From: Chloroflexota bacterium
GTDB taxonomy: Bacteria > Chloroflexota > Anaerolineae > UBA4142
Reading direction: 5' to 3'
NCBI GenBank assembly: GCA_016219275.1
Contig: JACRBM010000059.1
Coordinates: 1-55,054, forward strand
Length of the DNA stretch: 55,054 nucleotides
The translations under genes were made by a program, and so were the position numbers. Numbering within the stretch: position 1 is the stretch's first letter; each line of letters opens with the position of its first letter. The notes under the pieces are model-generated. The model did not search any database and was not told the DNA's origin. It saw only the letters and a list, made by a program, of their open reading frames with translations. Shown in pieces: positions 7,161 through 13,650 of the stretch.

Positions 7161-7309
7161 AACTGGTATTCTTCCTGGGTCTTACTCTCGTCGTGGGTAT
7201 CGTTCTGGGATACGAACTTGCGGCGGACGAATGGCAAAAGTTATTTTTGGCGTCTAACAAGCGCAATGCAATGTTGCTTGGGATGTACGTGCGTAAGGCG
7301 ATGGCTTAA
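7157..7309 (+). CDS. Phage membrane miniprotein, 50 residues
   Basis: An N-terminal helix (MKLVFFLGLTLVVGIVLGY), possibly a signal anchor, is followed by a mixed-charge helix AADEWQKLFLASNKRNAM and a basic end YVRKAMA. The ATG overlaps the previous stop (ATGA) and its own stop overlaps the next start (TAATG). Role unknown; coupled to the assembly genes. Confidence 0.55.
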   Translation: MKLVFFLGLTLVVGIVLGYELAADEWQKLFLASNKRNAMLLGMYVRKAMA

Positions 7310-7584
7310 TGACTCCAACCCCAACCCCGATCCCTGGGGTCAATTTCTACTGGGATTTGCAAACTGCTGCGCCGCTAACCGCCGGCGCGGTGTGGGCTGT
7401 GCTGATTCTCTTGTTGTTCGTCTGCGTGTTTCAACGCAAGCAACGCATCTTGCTTGGCACACTGGGCATTGTGATAGTTTCGATGCCTTTGTCTATCATC
7501 AATGCGGGGTGGTGGGCTTTGACGGTGTACCTGTTTGTGACGGCGTTCGTCCTGCTCGGCGGTATTTTGCAAGTGGGAGAATGA
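7309..7584 (+). CDS. Phage membrane protein with two to three spans
   Basis: 91 residues. After a Pro/Thr start (MTPTPTPIPG), helices lie at about 24-40 (AGAVWAVLILLLFVCVF), 46-64 (RILLGTLGIVIVSMPLSII) and 67-87 (GWWALTVYLFVTAFVLLGGI), with QRKQ as a basic loop between the first two. It could be a pVI-like or export-channel component. Coupled at both ends to its neighbours by overlapping start and stop codons. Confidence 0.55.
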   Translation: MTPTPTPIPGVNFYWDLQTAAPLTAGAVWAVLILLLFVCVFQRKQRILLGTLGIVIVSMPLSIINAGWWALTVYLFVTAFVLLGGILQVGE

Positions 7585-7742
7585 TGGTGTTCAACATTCC
7601 TTTGACCCAGGCGCAAATTCAAGCGGCGCTGGTCGCGTTCTTTTCCATCGGTGCGCCTGGGACGCTCCTGGGTCTGGTTGGGGCGGTCATTGGCGGGACG
7701 TTCGTGTTCTCGGCGTTACGCGCCGTGCTCCGGCGTGCGTGA
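7581..7742 (+). CDS. Coat-protein-like miniprotein, 53 residues
   Basis: A polar N-terminus (MMVFNIPLTQAQIQ) is followed by a Gly-rich hydrophobic helix (AFFSIGAPGTLLGLVGAVIG) and a basic end RAVLRRA. Outer polar part, membrane helix and DNA-facing basic tail are the pattern of inovirus coat proteins. GTGGGAG precedes ATG 7581, which overlaps the previous stop. A minor paralogue of the candidate major coat protein is likely. Confidence 0.55.
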   Translation: MMVFNIPLTQAQIQAALVAFFSIGAPGTLLGLVGAVIGGTFVFSALRAVLRRA

Positions 7743-7791
7743 TAGTGTACTTTCAGTTCGTCATTCCACAGAAAGAAAGGAGGTGAAAACG

Positions 7792-7974
7792 ATGCCTACT
7801 CCGGTTCCATTCGATTTCGATGCGGCTGTGCCGATCTCGGCGGCTGATTTGCAATCCGCCGTCGCCGGTTTCATGGGTTTGTCCATCGTGGGCGGTATTC
7901 TCGTTTGGAAAATCGGCATCCGTCTCGGTCCGCAGTTGCTTGCTACGATCGGGCGCGTGCTGGGTCGCCGCTAA
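7792..7974 (+). CDS. Candidate major coat protein
   Basis: 60 residues. The ribosome binding site AAAGGAGGTGA is the strongest in the element, and the gene follows a 49-nt leader instead of being overlapped, both signs of heavy expression. Acidic N-terminal part (FDFDAAVPISAADLQSAV), hydrophobic Gly-containing helix (FMGLSIVGGILVWKIGI), then a basic amphipathic end (RLGPQLLATIGRVLGRR) that could line the DNA. It lacks an N-terminal signal sequence, unlike the M13 major coat protein, so it would insert without cleavage. The assignment is inferred from this pattern. Confidence 0.6.
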   Translation: MPTPVPFDFDAAVPISAADLQSAVAGFMGLSIVGGILVWKIGIRLGPQLLATIGRVLGRR

Positions 7975-8020
7975 ATGCGGTACTCGGACACGGCGCGTAA
8001 CGTGAACGAAAGAGGTCCGT

Positions 8021-8182
8021 ATGAATTACGGCATCAACTTTTCCGGTGCTGACGCACTAGGTAGTCTTGAGTCGTTGCTGACGGTCGGCGGTATAGCACT
8101 CCTGCTCGGTTTGATGCTATCTGTCACGGTGGGGCGTACCCTGGTCGGAGCGATTCTTGATCTGTTTGCGAGGTGGTCATGA
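8021..8182 (+). CDS. Coat-protein-like miniprotein, 53 residues
   Basis: MNYGINFSGADALGSLESLL is followed by a helix GGIALLLGLMLSVTVG and an amphipathic end RTLVGAILDLFARWS. AAAGAGG lies 6 nt before ATG 8021. Same three-part build as the proteins at 7581 and 7792; probably a minor coat paralogue. Its stop overlaps the next start. Confidence 0.55.
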   Translation: MNYGINFSGADALGSLESLLTVGGIALLLGLMLSVTVGRTLVGAILDLFARWS

Positions 8183-8331
8183 CACTTCCCGACGTTTCTA
8201 GCTCGGTCATCAGTCAAATGAACACGATGCTGAGCTGGTCAGTGTTTCAACAGTACTTGAGCATCATTCTGGGCACGGCCTTGTTTGCATCCATCGGGGG
8301 AATGGTGCTCTGGCTGTTGGGAAGGAGATAG
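8179..8331 (+). CDS. Coat-protein-like miniprotein, 50 residues
   Basis: A polar start (MTLPDVSSSVISQMNTML), a hydrophobic stretch (YLSIILGTALFASIGGMVLW) and a short basic end LLGRR. GAGGTGG precedes ATG 8179. Last gene of the uninterrupted chain of coupled small membrane genes; a strong hairpin follows. Confidence 0.55.
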   Translation: MTLPDVSSSVISQMNTMLSWSVFQQYLSIILGTALFASIGGMVLWLLGRR

Positions 8332-8351
8332 TAAACAACTGAATCGCGCGC

Positions 8352-8396
8352 GTGCCTGCGGCGGTGGGTTCCCTCCGGGGGAACCGCCGCAGGCAC
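8352..8396. repeat. Strong hairpin, candidate packaging signal or mRNA stabiliser
   Basis: GTGCCTGCGGCGG and the following GGTTCCC pair with GGGGAACC and GCCGCAGGCAC across a short TCC-type loop, giving a nearly perfect stem of about 20 bp. No T run follows, so it is not an ordinary terminator. In filamentous phages a stable hairpin in the strand that is packaged acts as packaging signal; here that is a guess. Confidence 0.6.
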
Positions 8397-8416
8397 CGCG
8401 CACAGGAAAAACGAAA

Positions 8417-8569
8417 ATGCAAGGTCAACAAATGGCGGTTTCGGTCGCCGTTGTTTTCGTTCTATGGCACTCGGCGAATTTCGTACACGCGCGATTGTGC
8501 CGTTGGGTAAAGAAAAGGGCTGAGCGAAGCGAAGCCAAAGCAAGTCAACTAATTCAAGTCGTCGTGTAG
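8417..8569 (+). CDS. Possible miniprotein with one hydrophobic segment
   Basis: 50 residues: MQGQQMAVSVAVVFVLWHSA with a weak hydrophobic segment, then a basic stretch ARLCRWVKKRAERSEAKASQ. AGGA lies 9 nt before ATG 8417. Build resembles the coat-like miniproteins but with a more basic tail. It lies between two hairpins, in what may instead be noncoding sequence, so coding status is uncertain. Confidence 0.35.
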   Translation: MQGQQMAVSVAVVFVLWHSANFVHARLCRWVKKRAERSEAKASQLIQVVV

Positions 8570-8708
8570 GACGCAAGCGGCACTAGGTTGCCCTGGGAGT
8601 AGGTGCGGAATGCACAGGTTAAACGCGTACAATCCCACGGCGCGACGATCGGCAGAATCACGCTGGCGGTCGCGCGATGCGGGAAACAGGTCGGGAAACT
8701 TCGGGGAT

Positions 8709-8746
8709 GGCGCACCTAGCCACATCCTTGTCCGGCTAGGTGCGCC
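8709..8746. repeat. Perfect 13-bp inverted repeat before rep, candidate replication origin
   Basis: GGCGCACCTAGCC (8709-8721) and GGCTAGGTGCGCC (8734-8746) flank the 12-nt loop ACATCCTTGTCC, 20 nt before the Rep start codon. HUH Rep proteins commonly nick in or beside such a hairpin, often next to their own gene. The perfect arms argue that 8570-8765 is noncoding and that Rep starts at GTG 8766. Confidence 0.55.
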
Positions 8747-8765
8747 TAGAAAGAGAGGGCAATCA

Positions 8766-9242
8766 GTGAGAGTAAACATCGGCGATGTGCCGGCGGATTG
8801 GTGGAACACAGACGAGGGTCACGCGTGGCGCAAAAAGGCCGAGTTACAAGGCGCGTGGGCTGGCTTTCTCGAAAAATTCCAGTTCGATTGTTGGTTCACG
8901 TTGACGTATCGCTCGCCGGCGCAATCGGCGATCTTGGCGATTGATCGCGCGGTGAAGTTGGTCCAGAAGGTCGGCAAGGCGTTGAAAATTCAAGTCGCGA
9001 CGTTCATCGTCGCGGAGCAACATCGCAACGGCTCGTATCATTGTCATGGTTTGATGCGCCTGGGCGCAATGAACACCGAATTTGAACGGGCCATTTTGAC
9101 GGTCTTTTGGAAAACCGCGCTCGATCTCTACGGGCGCAATTCGTTCGCCTTGGTCAAAGATTCGAACGCGGTGCGCGTGTACGTGTCCAAGTATCTGACC
9201 AAGCAACCGGCGGACCATCGTTTTGTCAATGTCACCGCGTAG
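8766..9242 (+). CDS. rep: HUH-endonuclease rolling-circle replication initiator
   Basis: 158 residues from GTG 8766 (GAGAGGG 7 nt upstream). The three motifs of the superfamily are in order: motif 1 FTLTY at residues 44-48; motif 2 HCHG at 92-95 (the two metal-binding His of HUH); motif 3 YVSKYLTK at 139-146, with two Tyr four residues apart as in gpII/gpA-type initiators. Such proteins nick one strand, stay bound to the 5' end and restart replication to release single-stranded circles. An alternative start at ATG 8610 would add 52 residues but would run through a perfect inverted repeat. There is no helicase domain, as expected for inovirus Rep, and the protein is short for the family. Confidence 0.8.
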   Translation: MRVNIGDVPADWWNTDEGHAWRKKAELQGAWAGFLEKFQFDCWFTLTYRSPAQSAILAIDRAVKLVQKVGKALKIQVATFIVAEQHRNGSYHCHGLMRLGAMNTEFERAILTVFWKTALDLYGRNSFALVKDSNAVRVYVSKYLTKQPADHRFVNVTA

Positions 9243-9471
9243 CACACTGGCGGTCAAGCCCATGCCGCCGGAGCACACCCAGGTTATTGAGCAATTGCGC
9301 CGGTTTGCGAAATTGATCGCCTTGGGTGTGGAATATCGGAACCGTAAAGCGCAAGCGGTCGTGTGGGCGTATTCACTCTGGCGGGAATTTCCGCATGACT
9401 GGAATGTGTACAACATTACGCGGGTGACGCTCGATGCGTTCATCCTGGACTATGAAGAATCCAAGCGGTAG
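9229..9471 (+). CDS. Small helical phage protein, unknown
   Basis: 80 residues, overlapping the end of rep by 14 nt. Predicted mostly helical with several Trp and Tyr (VVWAYSLWREFPHDWNVYNI) and an acidic end LDYEESKR. No family recognised and only a weak ribosome site, so expression by coupling to rep is likely. It may be an accessory replication protein or the detached C-terminal part of Rep. Confidence 0.5.
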   Translation: MSPRSTLAVKPMPPEHTQVIEQLRRFAKLIALGVEYRNRKAQAVVWAYSLWREFPHDWNVYNITRVTLDAFILDYEESKR

Positions 9472-9480
9472 GGGTGTGTG

Positions 9481-9942
9481 ATGGATTACAAGGCTGTCGG
9501 GTTGGAACAATTAGCGACGGTCGTGGAAAGCAGTACGAACTTGCACGCTCGACGTGGGCGTAGATCACGGGCGTATTGGGAAGACCCGGTGCGATTCGTC
9601 GGGCATGTCGCGTTGGATCTGGGTTTCGTGGCAACGCGCGAGGAATCTGGGAAATGGGAGTGTCTTGTCTGCGAGACTGTTTTCGATCTGTCTGATCTGC
9701 GCGGTATGAAGGCGCACAAGGATTCGCACACCAAGGATAGTGGATGCTGGGTCGAACGGCAAGCACTCATGAATGAAGAAACACGCGAGCGCGAGCGGCT
9801 ACAGCGGTTGTGCGAAGACGAGATCGTGCGAGGTGTGTTCGATGTGAACCTGGCGATGGCTCGGGAAGGCAAGCACGTCTTTACCTTTCGGGCAAAGTGG
9901 GCGGAGCACAAAGCCAAGTGGGGGTCTTTAGGTGTGCAATAA
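9481..9942 (+). CDS. C2H2 zinc-finger-like phage protein
   Basis: 153 residues. A single C2H2-like finger lies at about residues 60-83: WECLVCETVF, then KAHKDSHT (two Cys two apart, two His three apart). The region after it is charged and helical (EETRERERLQRLCEDE). Probably binds DNA or RNA. GGGG precedes ATG 9481; GTG 9478 is an in-frame alternative. The next gene overlaps its end by 11 nt. No known family recognised. Confidence 0.55.
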   Translation: MDYKAVGLEQLATVVESSTNLHARRGRRSRAYWEDPVRFVGHVALDLGFVATREESGKWECLVCETVFDLSDLRGMKAHKDSHTKDSGCWVERQALMNEETRERERLQRLCEDEIVRGVFDVNLAMAREGKHVFTFRAKWAEHKAKWGSLGVQ

Positions 9943-10147
9943 TCGAACGGGGGTGCTCACGGCTGACGATCTGAGTCGTCCGCCGTGCGGTGTGGTCAAA
10001 ATATACTGTTGTCTGTGCGGACAATATCAGTACTCTATTCTTATGTGGGGCTGGGATGTGTCGCGCGTGGAAACTCAACAAAGCATGGTTGCGTGTCACG
10101 ATTGCGCGCGGTCGTGGTTGGAGCGTCGGGATGTGGTTAAACTGTAA
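9932..10147 (+). CDS. Small zinc-ribbon-like phage protein
   Basis: 71 residues from GTG 9932, overlapping the preceding gene. Two Cys pairs, CCLCGQ near residue 26-31 and CHDCARSW near 55-62, are spaced as in a treble-clef or zinc-ribbon fold. Function unknown; nucleic-acid binding is likely. Confidence 0.5.
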   Translation: MCNNRTGVLTADDLSRPPCGVVKIYCCLCGQYQYSILMWGWDVSRVETQQSMVACHDCARSWLERRDVVKL

Positions 10148-10439
10148 GCGTCCCGATCTGAACGACATTACCGGCAAATTGGTCTTGCATTATGCCGGCG
10201 TCATTGAAGACCACCCCAACCTGGCGTGTCACATTTGGATTGGCACAGACCCAGTATGCGGTGTCTGTCATCTGCCGATTCCCCTCGGCGATGCGGCAAG
10301 CGTCGTCGGTGAATTGATCGCGCACGCGACGTGCGTGCAATGCGGTTGCCCGGTCCATCTGATATTTGCACGTCCCACGATCCCGGACCCGCGCGGCGCT
10401 CCCCAGGTTGCGGATTCTGTCCAACTGTCCTTGCTGTAA
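10131..10439 (+). CDS. Small zinc-ribbon-like phage protein
   Basis: 102 residues. ATG 10131 follows GGAG and overlaps the previous gene by 17 nt. Cys pairs CGVCHLPI and CVQCGCPVH are about 27 residues apart, again a probable zinc site, with a TATA-like strand-rich start and a Pro-rich tail. Last plus-strand gene of the block; a bidirectional terminator follows at 10544. No known family recognised. Confidence 0.5.
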   Translation: MWLNCKRPDLNDITGKLVLHYAGVIEDHPNLACHIWIGTDPVCGVCHLPIPLGDAASVVGELIAHATCVQCGCPVHLIFARPTIPDPRGAPQVADSVQLSLL

Positions 10440-10530
10440 GGCGATACTAATTTGCGCCTAGCTCGCCGCGGCGAAGAAAAAAATTAGACGATGCTAACAA
10501 ATCTTTGGGGGATTGTGCCGCACCTTGTTT

Positions 10531-10578
10531 TGAAAAAAATTATCTGCCACTTACAGTTTAAGTGGCAGAAATTTTTTT
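10531..10578. terminator. Bidirectional terminator at the end of the plus-strand block
   Basis: CTGCCACTT (10544-10552) pairs with AAGTGGCAG (10560-10568). It has an A run on the left and a seven-T run on the right, so it works in both directions. 10440-10543 holds no gene I can support. Confidence 0.85.
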
Positions 10579-10621
10579 GGCACAAATTGGGGATGGTCGG
10601 GGAGGGAAGGCACACGGTACT

Positions 10622-10655
10622 AAAAAAAACCCGGATGCTCGCAAGAGCATCCGGG
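10622..10655 (-). terminator. Terminator of the minus-strand pair 11178-10667
   Basis: CCCGGATGCTC, loop GCAA, GAGCATCCGGG; the A run at 10622-10629 reads as eight U on the minus-strand transcript. The same 11-bp stem recurs at 11199-11224 with the complementary loop. Confidence 0.85.
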
Positions 10656-10666
10656 CGAGCGTTCCC

Positions 10667-10912
10667 CTAGTCCCTAGGTCGCGGAACGCGGGAATAGTTT
10701 ATCATCCACCTTTCCAGGTCCTCAAATGCGAGTTTCACCAGCTCGAATTTTCCTCGTGCATCGTCGTTTTCGCCACGCGCGGCATACCACACGAGACGTA
10801 ACGATTCCCAAGCAAGCGTAAATCCCAGGAATGCGCCCGAACTGCTGTCAAACTGGTCGCGCATTCGGAAAACCTGATTTTGCAAATCTTGAATTGCGTC
10901 TTGCTTGTTCAT
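10667..10912 (-). CDS. Small helical phage protein, unknown
   Basis: 81 residues, predicted to be helical throughout (MNKQDAIQDLQNQVFRMRDQ...). AAGGAG precedes the start, and the start codon overlaps the stop of the gene at 11178-10909, so the two form an operon. No family recognised. Confidence 0.6.
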   Translation of the reverse strand: MNKQDAIQDLQNQVFRMRDQFDSSSGAFLGFTLAWESLRLVWYAARGENDDARGKFELVKLAFEDLERWMINYSRVPRPRD

Positions 10913-11178
10913 GGTTGGCTCTCCTTAACGGTGACGGTTGCGTGTTTTGCAATCACGGCATTGATGCGGGCAATCGCTTCCTTGCCATTGGGCGTGATTG
11001 TAACCCAGTTGTGATTTTCGTCAATTAGGTTCGTTTCGATCAAGGCGGCTTTGATCGTGTGCCACAAATCCAAGTCTGCGCCCAGAGCGAGATAGATCGC
11101 GCTTTCGGGACCTCCCTGCGGTGTTTCGTTGAGTGTTTGCAGGACGGCGACGATGGCGCGGGTTTCTTCGGTGGTCAT
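10909..11178 (-). CDS. Small phage protein, possible winged-helix fold
   Basis: 89 residues. It starts MTTEETRAIVAVLQTLNETP and contains a helix-helix-strand pattern followed by NWVTITPNGKEAIARINAVI, the type of wing seen in small winged-helix regulators. AAGGAG lies 8 nt before the start. First gene of a two-gene operon enclosed by two identical stem-loops. A regulatory role is a guess. Confidence 0.55.
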   Translation of the reverse strand: MTTEETRAIVAVLQTLNETPQGGPESAIYLALGADLDLWHTIKAALIETNLIDENHNWVTITPNGKEAIARINAVIAKHATVTVKESQP

Positions 11179-11198
11179 GGTTTTATCTCCTTGTGATG

Positions 11199-11224
11199 CC
11201 CGGATGCTCTTGCGAGCATCCGGG
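11199..11224. repeat. Second copy of the 11-bp stem-loop, between minus-strand units
   Basis: CCCGGATGCTC, loop TTGC, GAGCATCCGGG: the exact reverse complement of the terminator stem at 10630-10655. It lies just after the stop of the sigma-like gene (11236) in the direction of its transcription. No long T run follows on the minus strand, so it is a weak terminator or processing site. Confidence 0.7.
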
Positions 11225-11235
11225 CGATTTGTTTG

Positions 11236-11916
11236 TTATCGTTCGGCTAGAACGTGCTGGGTGGCTTTGCGGAGATGTTCTAAGCGGTCACTGACGCTGT
11301 AGGCGTTTATCCCCATTTCTGCCGCCGCGTGGTCAAGGATTTGTCGGCGTGGGACCCTGACGGCTTTCTCGGCGCGGTGAGTCTCTTTGGCGCGGTAGAG
11401 ATTCGGGGCGTCGTCGTATTCCGTGACGCCGATGCCCTGGGATTGTCTCACGCTCTTGGCAAATATTCCCAGGAGTTGCGCCGTGCCCTGGGCTGTCGCC
11501 GAATTTGGCTTGACGATCAGTTTCGTCTTGGTTAAAATGTCTTCGCAGAGTTGATCTAACTGCTCGTCCATCCATTTGATTTGCTCATCGTCGTCAATCG
11601 TGTAGGATGCGAGACTGTCAACTTGGTCGTCGGTGAAATGGCAAAACGGGACCTGTCGTTTGTGGTGTCGCCAACTGGCGAAGTGCCGGAAACGCAAGCC
11701 CTTGGTGATGAACCCGGCAAGGGACCGGGGATTATCGCCGACAAAGTGTTTGTAGGCGACTAGAATTTGCTCGTGCAAGAGATCGTCGGGATCGTCGTCC
11801 CAACCGTAATAGTAGGTGATGCGGCGGGTAAGTTTCTGCAACGCGGGATAGATCGAGACGATCAAATCCCAGAGGTTGACGGCGTTTGCGGTTTGTGGTA
11901 AAGTCGAGTTGCACAC
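11236..11916 (-). CDS. Sigma-factor-like regulatory protein of the phage
   Basis: 226 residues from the GTG at 11916, which has AAGGAG 7 nt upstream. The N-terminal half DDPDDLLHEQILVAYKHF...GLRFRHFASWRHHKRQ has the acidic-helix then basic-aromatic-helix order of sigma region 2. The end RRQILDHAAAEMGINAYSVSDRL resembles a helix-turn-helix such as sigma region 4. The similarity is only in pattern, so another DNA-binding protein is possible. It is encoded opposite to the structural genes and next to the long noncoding block, a place that suits a regulator of phage transcription. Confidence 0.4.
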   Translation of the reverse strand: MCNSTLPQTANAVNLWDLIVSIYPALQKLTRRITYYYGWDDDPDDLLHEQILVAYKHFVGDNPRSLAGFITKGLRFRHFASWRHHKRQVPFCHFTDDQVDSLASYTIDDDEQIKWMDEQLDQLCEDILTKTKLIVKPNSATAQGTAQLLGIFAKSVRQSQGIGVTEYDDAPNLYRAKETHRAEKAVRVPRRQILDHAAAEMGINAYSVSDRLEHLRKATQHVLAER

Positions 11917-11942
11917 GGGGTGTCTCCTTGTGTGTGTGATTT

Positions 11943-11984
11943 CGCCTGCGAGTGCTTTGAACACTCGCGGGCGTGTTTTTTATT
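11943..11984 (+). terminator. Plus-strand terminator with no gene in front
   Basis: CGCCTGCGAGTG pairs with CACTCGCGGGCG (one G-T pair) around CTTTGAA and is followed by TGTTTTTTATT. On the minus strand it lies in the leader of the sigma-like gene. It may stop antisense transcription coming from the left, or belong to an unrecognised plus-strand RNA. Confidence 0.6.
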
Positions 11985-12872
11985 CGGCTTGTTGCTTTCC
12001 CAGGTCTGCCGCGATTCAGTGGACAAGTCAACACTGTCGTTCCCCTTGCCTAACTGGTAAGCGTTTGCAATCACAAGCAAGATGCCCGCACAGAAAGGTC
12101 GCCCTATGTGCGGTTTGTTCGATCTGACGCGCGGCGGTTTAGTGCGCCTCTGACCTCGCGGCACGCAAGCCGGACGCCCCGTAGGGCCGCTGTTCAAATT
12201 CCCGACTCGTCCAGAGTGCCTATTCGCGCAAAGCGTATTTGTTAAAGTGCAATTCGGTTTTCGCACGGGGCGTCAAGGGCAAAAAATTTTAGAAGTTAAA
12301 AATTTTTTGTTCATTTCACCCTTGACGCCCCGTGCGATAATTGCGTTCACTTTAACAAACGCAATGCGCGATGGCACGGGACGCTACGGGATATGAACCA
12401 AGCCCAGGGGCATCCCGGCACGCGCACGCGAGGGGTCCGGCGCAACGCCGGCGCGTTCCAGAAAGACAACCGCACGCGGGCAACCGATCACTGACCACGA
12501 CCGCCAACCTTCCCCTTCTGGTAAAAGCAACAACAAGCACAACAACAAGCACAACAAAATGAATTGTTCGAGTGCAAGCGAGAACGTCCTTAGAAAGAGA
12601 GAAGCGCAAAACCCAGTCGTCAAACCTGGGCGAAAAAGCGACGTGGACAAGCCAGAGAGGGGTGCGGGAACACGCAGAAAAAACAGAATGAGAAAATCGC
12701 GCGGAGCGCGTCCTTGCTGTTTTTTCGCTCGTTCCCGCCGGGGGGAGACTTCCCCCCGAACAAACACAACAAAAACCTGGGTGTGTAAATACTTTCCTCT
12801 TGCAAGTATCGCCAGCGCAAAAGGTGAAAATCAAAAAACCGGCGAGGGGCGCGGGGGCGAGAAATTGGGGGC
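11985..12872. other. Noncoding block with several hairpins, candidate origin/packaging region
   Basis: No convincing gene on either strand over nearly 0.9 kb; the ORFs that exist have biased composition and no ribosome sites. It holds the long palindrome at 12226-12369, CCGGCG-CAA-CGCCGG near 12437-12451, and an 8-bp stem CGGGGGGA-GACT-TCCCCCCG at 12739-12758. Filamentous phages keep replication origins and the packaging signal in one such intergenic region. Confidence 0.55.
12226..12369. repeat. 144-nt near-palindrome with 17-bp perfect core arms
   Basis: Core arms GCACGGGGCGTCAAGGG (12263-12279) and CCCTTGACGCCCCGTGC (12319-12335) are exact reverse complements. Inside them an AT-rich foldback (CAAAAAATTTT / AAAATTTTTTG) surrounds a small loop. 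Outside them TTTGTTAAAGTG (12238-12249) matches CACTTTAACAAA (12348-12359), and the GCGC ends also pair. It is far larger than a terminator and has no T tail, so a replication or packaging structure is more likely. Confidence 0.75.
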
Positions 12873-12902
12873 TTGCTGGGAGTAGAATACTTGTGCTATA
12901 AT
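12873..12902 (+). promoter_or_regulatory. Promoter with extended -10
   Basis: TTGCTG (12873-12878), an 18-nt gap and TGCTATAAT ending at 12902. It drives the gene at 12938. Confidence 0.65.
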
Positions 12903-12937
12903 CGCACTAACACACACATTCAAGGGGAGTGTTTGAA

Positions 12938-13273
12938 ATGGAAACAGTGGTACCTTCGGCAAGTGGGGACGAATCGAAGAAAGTCTTGATACTCGATGCG
13001 GTTGACGAACTAGCGGCTTTGATTCGGGGCGGCTGTGTCGTCGAGTTTCACCCCATTCCAAGTATGTACGGGGTGCTATCTGTTATGGTGATTGTCAAAC
13101 CGCCGGCGAATACTGCGCCGCGTGGCTTGCGTGATGAACCGGGGGCGGTGGCGCGGGGTGAACGTCCGTCTATCCCAATTCGTATCAGTATGGGGTTGGG
13201 TCTGACAGATGGCAGAGGGAACGCGCTCGCCGGATTGCTCCGGCAAGCGCGTCGTTTCCTGGGCGTGCGTTAG
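12938..13273 (+). CDS. Plus-strand phage protein, unknown
   Basis: 111 residues. AAGGGGAG lies 8 nt before ATG 12938, and a good promoter stands just upstream. The first part (VLILDAVDELAALIRGGCVV) suggests an alpha/beta fold; the end GNALAGLLRQARRFLGVR is basic and helical. Single gene, convergent with the minus-strand operon that ends at 13270. With its own promoter next to the noncoding block it may be an early or regulatory gene. No family recognised. Confidence 0.5.
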   Translation: METVVPSASGDESKKVLILDAVDELAALIRGGCVVEFHPIPSMYGVLSVMVIVKPPANTAPRGLRDEPGAVARGERPSIPIRISMGLGLTDGRGNALAGLLRQARRFLGVR

Positions 13274-13650
13274 TGCGGCTTGCTCAAGATTTCTCGAATC
13301 ACCGTCCACATATTGTCAAGCGTATCGCTCATCGCTTGGATTAGTCCTTCCTCGTCGCCGGGGTCGGTCTTGGTCTGCTCTAGCCGGCGTTGGAGTGCCT
13401 CGTCCATATCTTGTTTGCGAACCTGTCCGAGGCATTGACCTTGCTCTGTAAGTGGATGCGGGAATAACTTAGCATACCAGTTGTTCCCGCAATCATTCGC
13501 GGGATGGTCAAAATCTCCGATTGGTTGCCCATCTGCCCCGAACTTTCCATTGGTCGTCCATCCGTGCACCCATTGAGTCGTTAGTAGCACTCCCACAACG
13601 AGCAAGAACAGAAAAGCGAATTTGCGTACGTCGAGTAAGTTGGTGGTCAT
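13270..13650 (-). CDS. Exported or membrane-anchored phage protein
   Basis: 126 residues from the ATG at 13650 (AAAGGAG 7 nt upstream). An N-terminal helix FAFLFLLVVGVLLTTQWVHG acts as signal anchor. The outer part has two Cys (near HPANDCGNNWYAKLF and EQGQCLGQV) and a charged helical end. Last gene of a chain of minus-strand genes coupled by ATGA overlaps. No family recognised; a superinfection-exclusion or envelope role would fit but is not shown. Confidence 0.55.
   Translation of the reverse strand: MTTNLLDVRKFAFLFLLVVGVLLTTQWVHGWTTNGKFGADGQPIGDFDHPANDCGNNWYAKLFPHPLTEQGQCLGQVRKQDMDEALQRRLEQTKTDPGDEEGLIQAMSDTLDNMWTVIREILSKPH

Noticed and set aside
8352-8396. The hairpin as a Rho-independent terminator
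   Set aside because: No T run on either strand follows the stem.
8610-8765. Extension of Rep to ATG 8610
   Set aside because: The added 52 residues look random and would be encoded across a perfect 13-bp inverted repeat; GTG 8766 has a good ribosome site. Not fully excluded.
9990-10130. The long version of the zinc-ribbon ORF that starts at 9990
   Set aside because: It overlaps the GTG 9932 gene for its whole extra length; ATG 10131 with GGAG gives a compact gene order.
12030-12215. A tRNA-like stretch with CTAACTGGTAAGCG and GTTCAAATTCCCG
   Set aside because: The anticodon arm has an eight-base loop, the T arm does not pair in register and no acceptor stem closes. At most a degraded tRNA.
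12559-12885. A plus-strand ORF of 108 codons in the noncoding block
   Set aside because: Low-complexity basic sequence, no ribosome binding site and no promoter before it; hairpins run through it.
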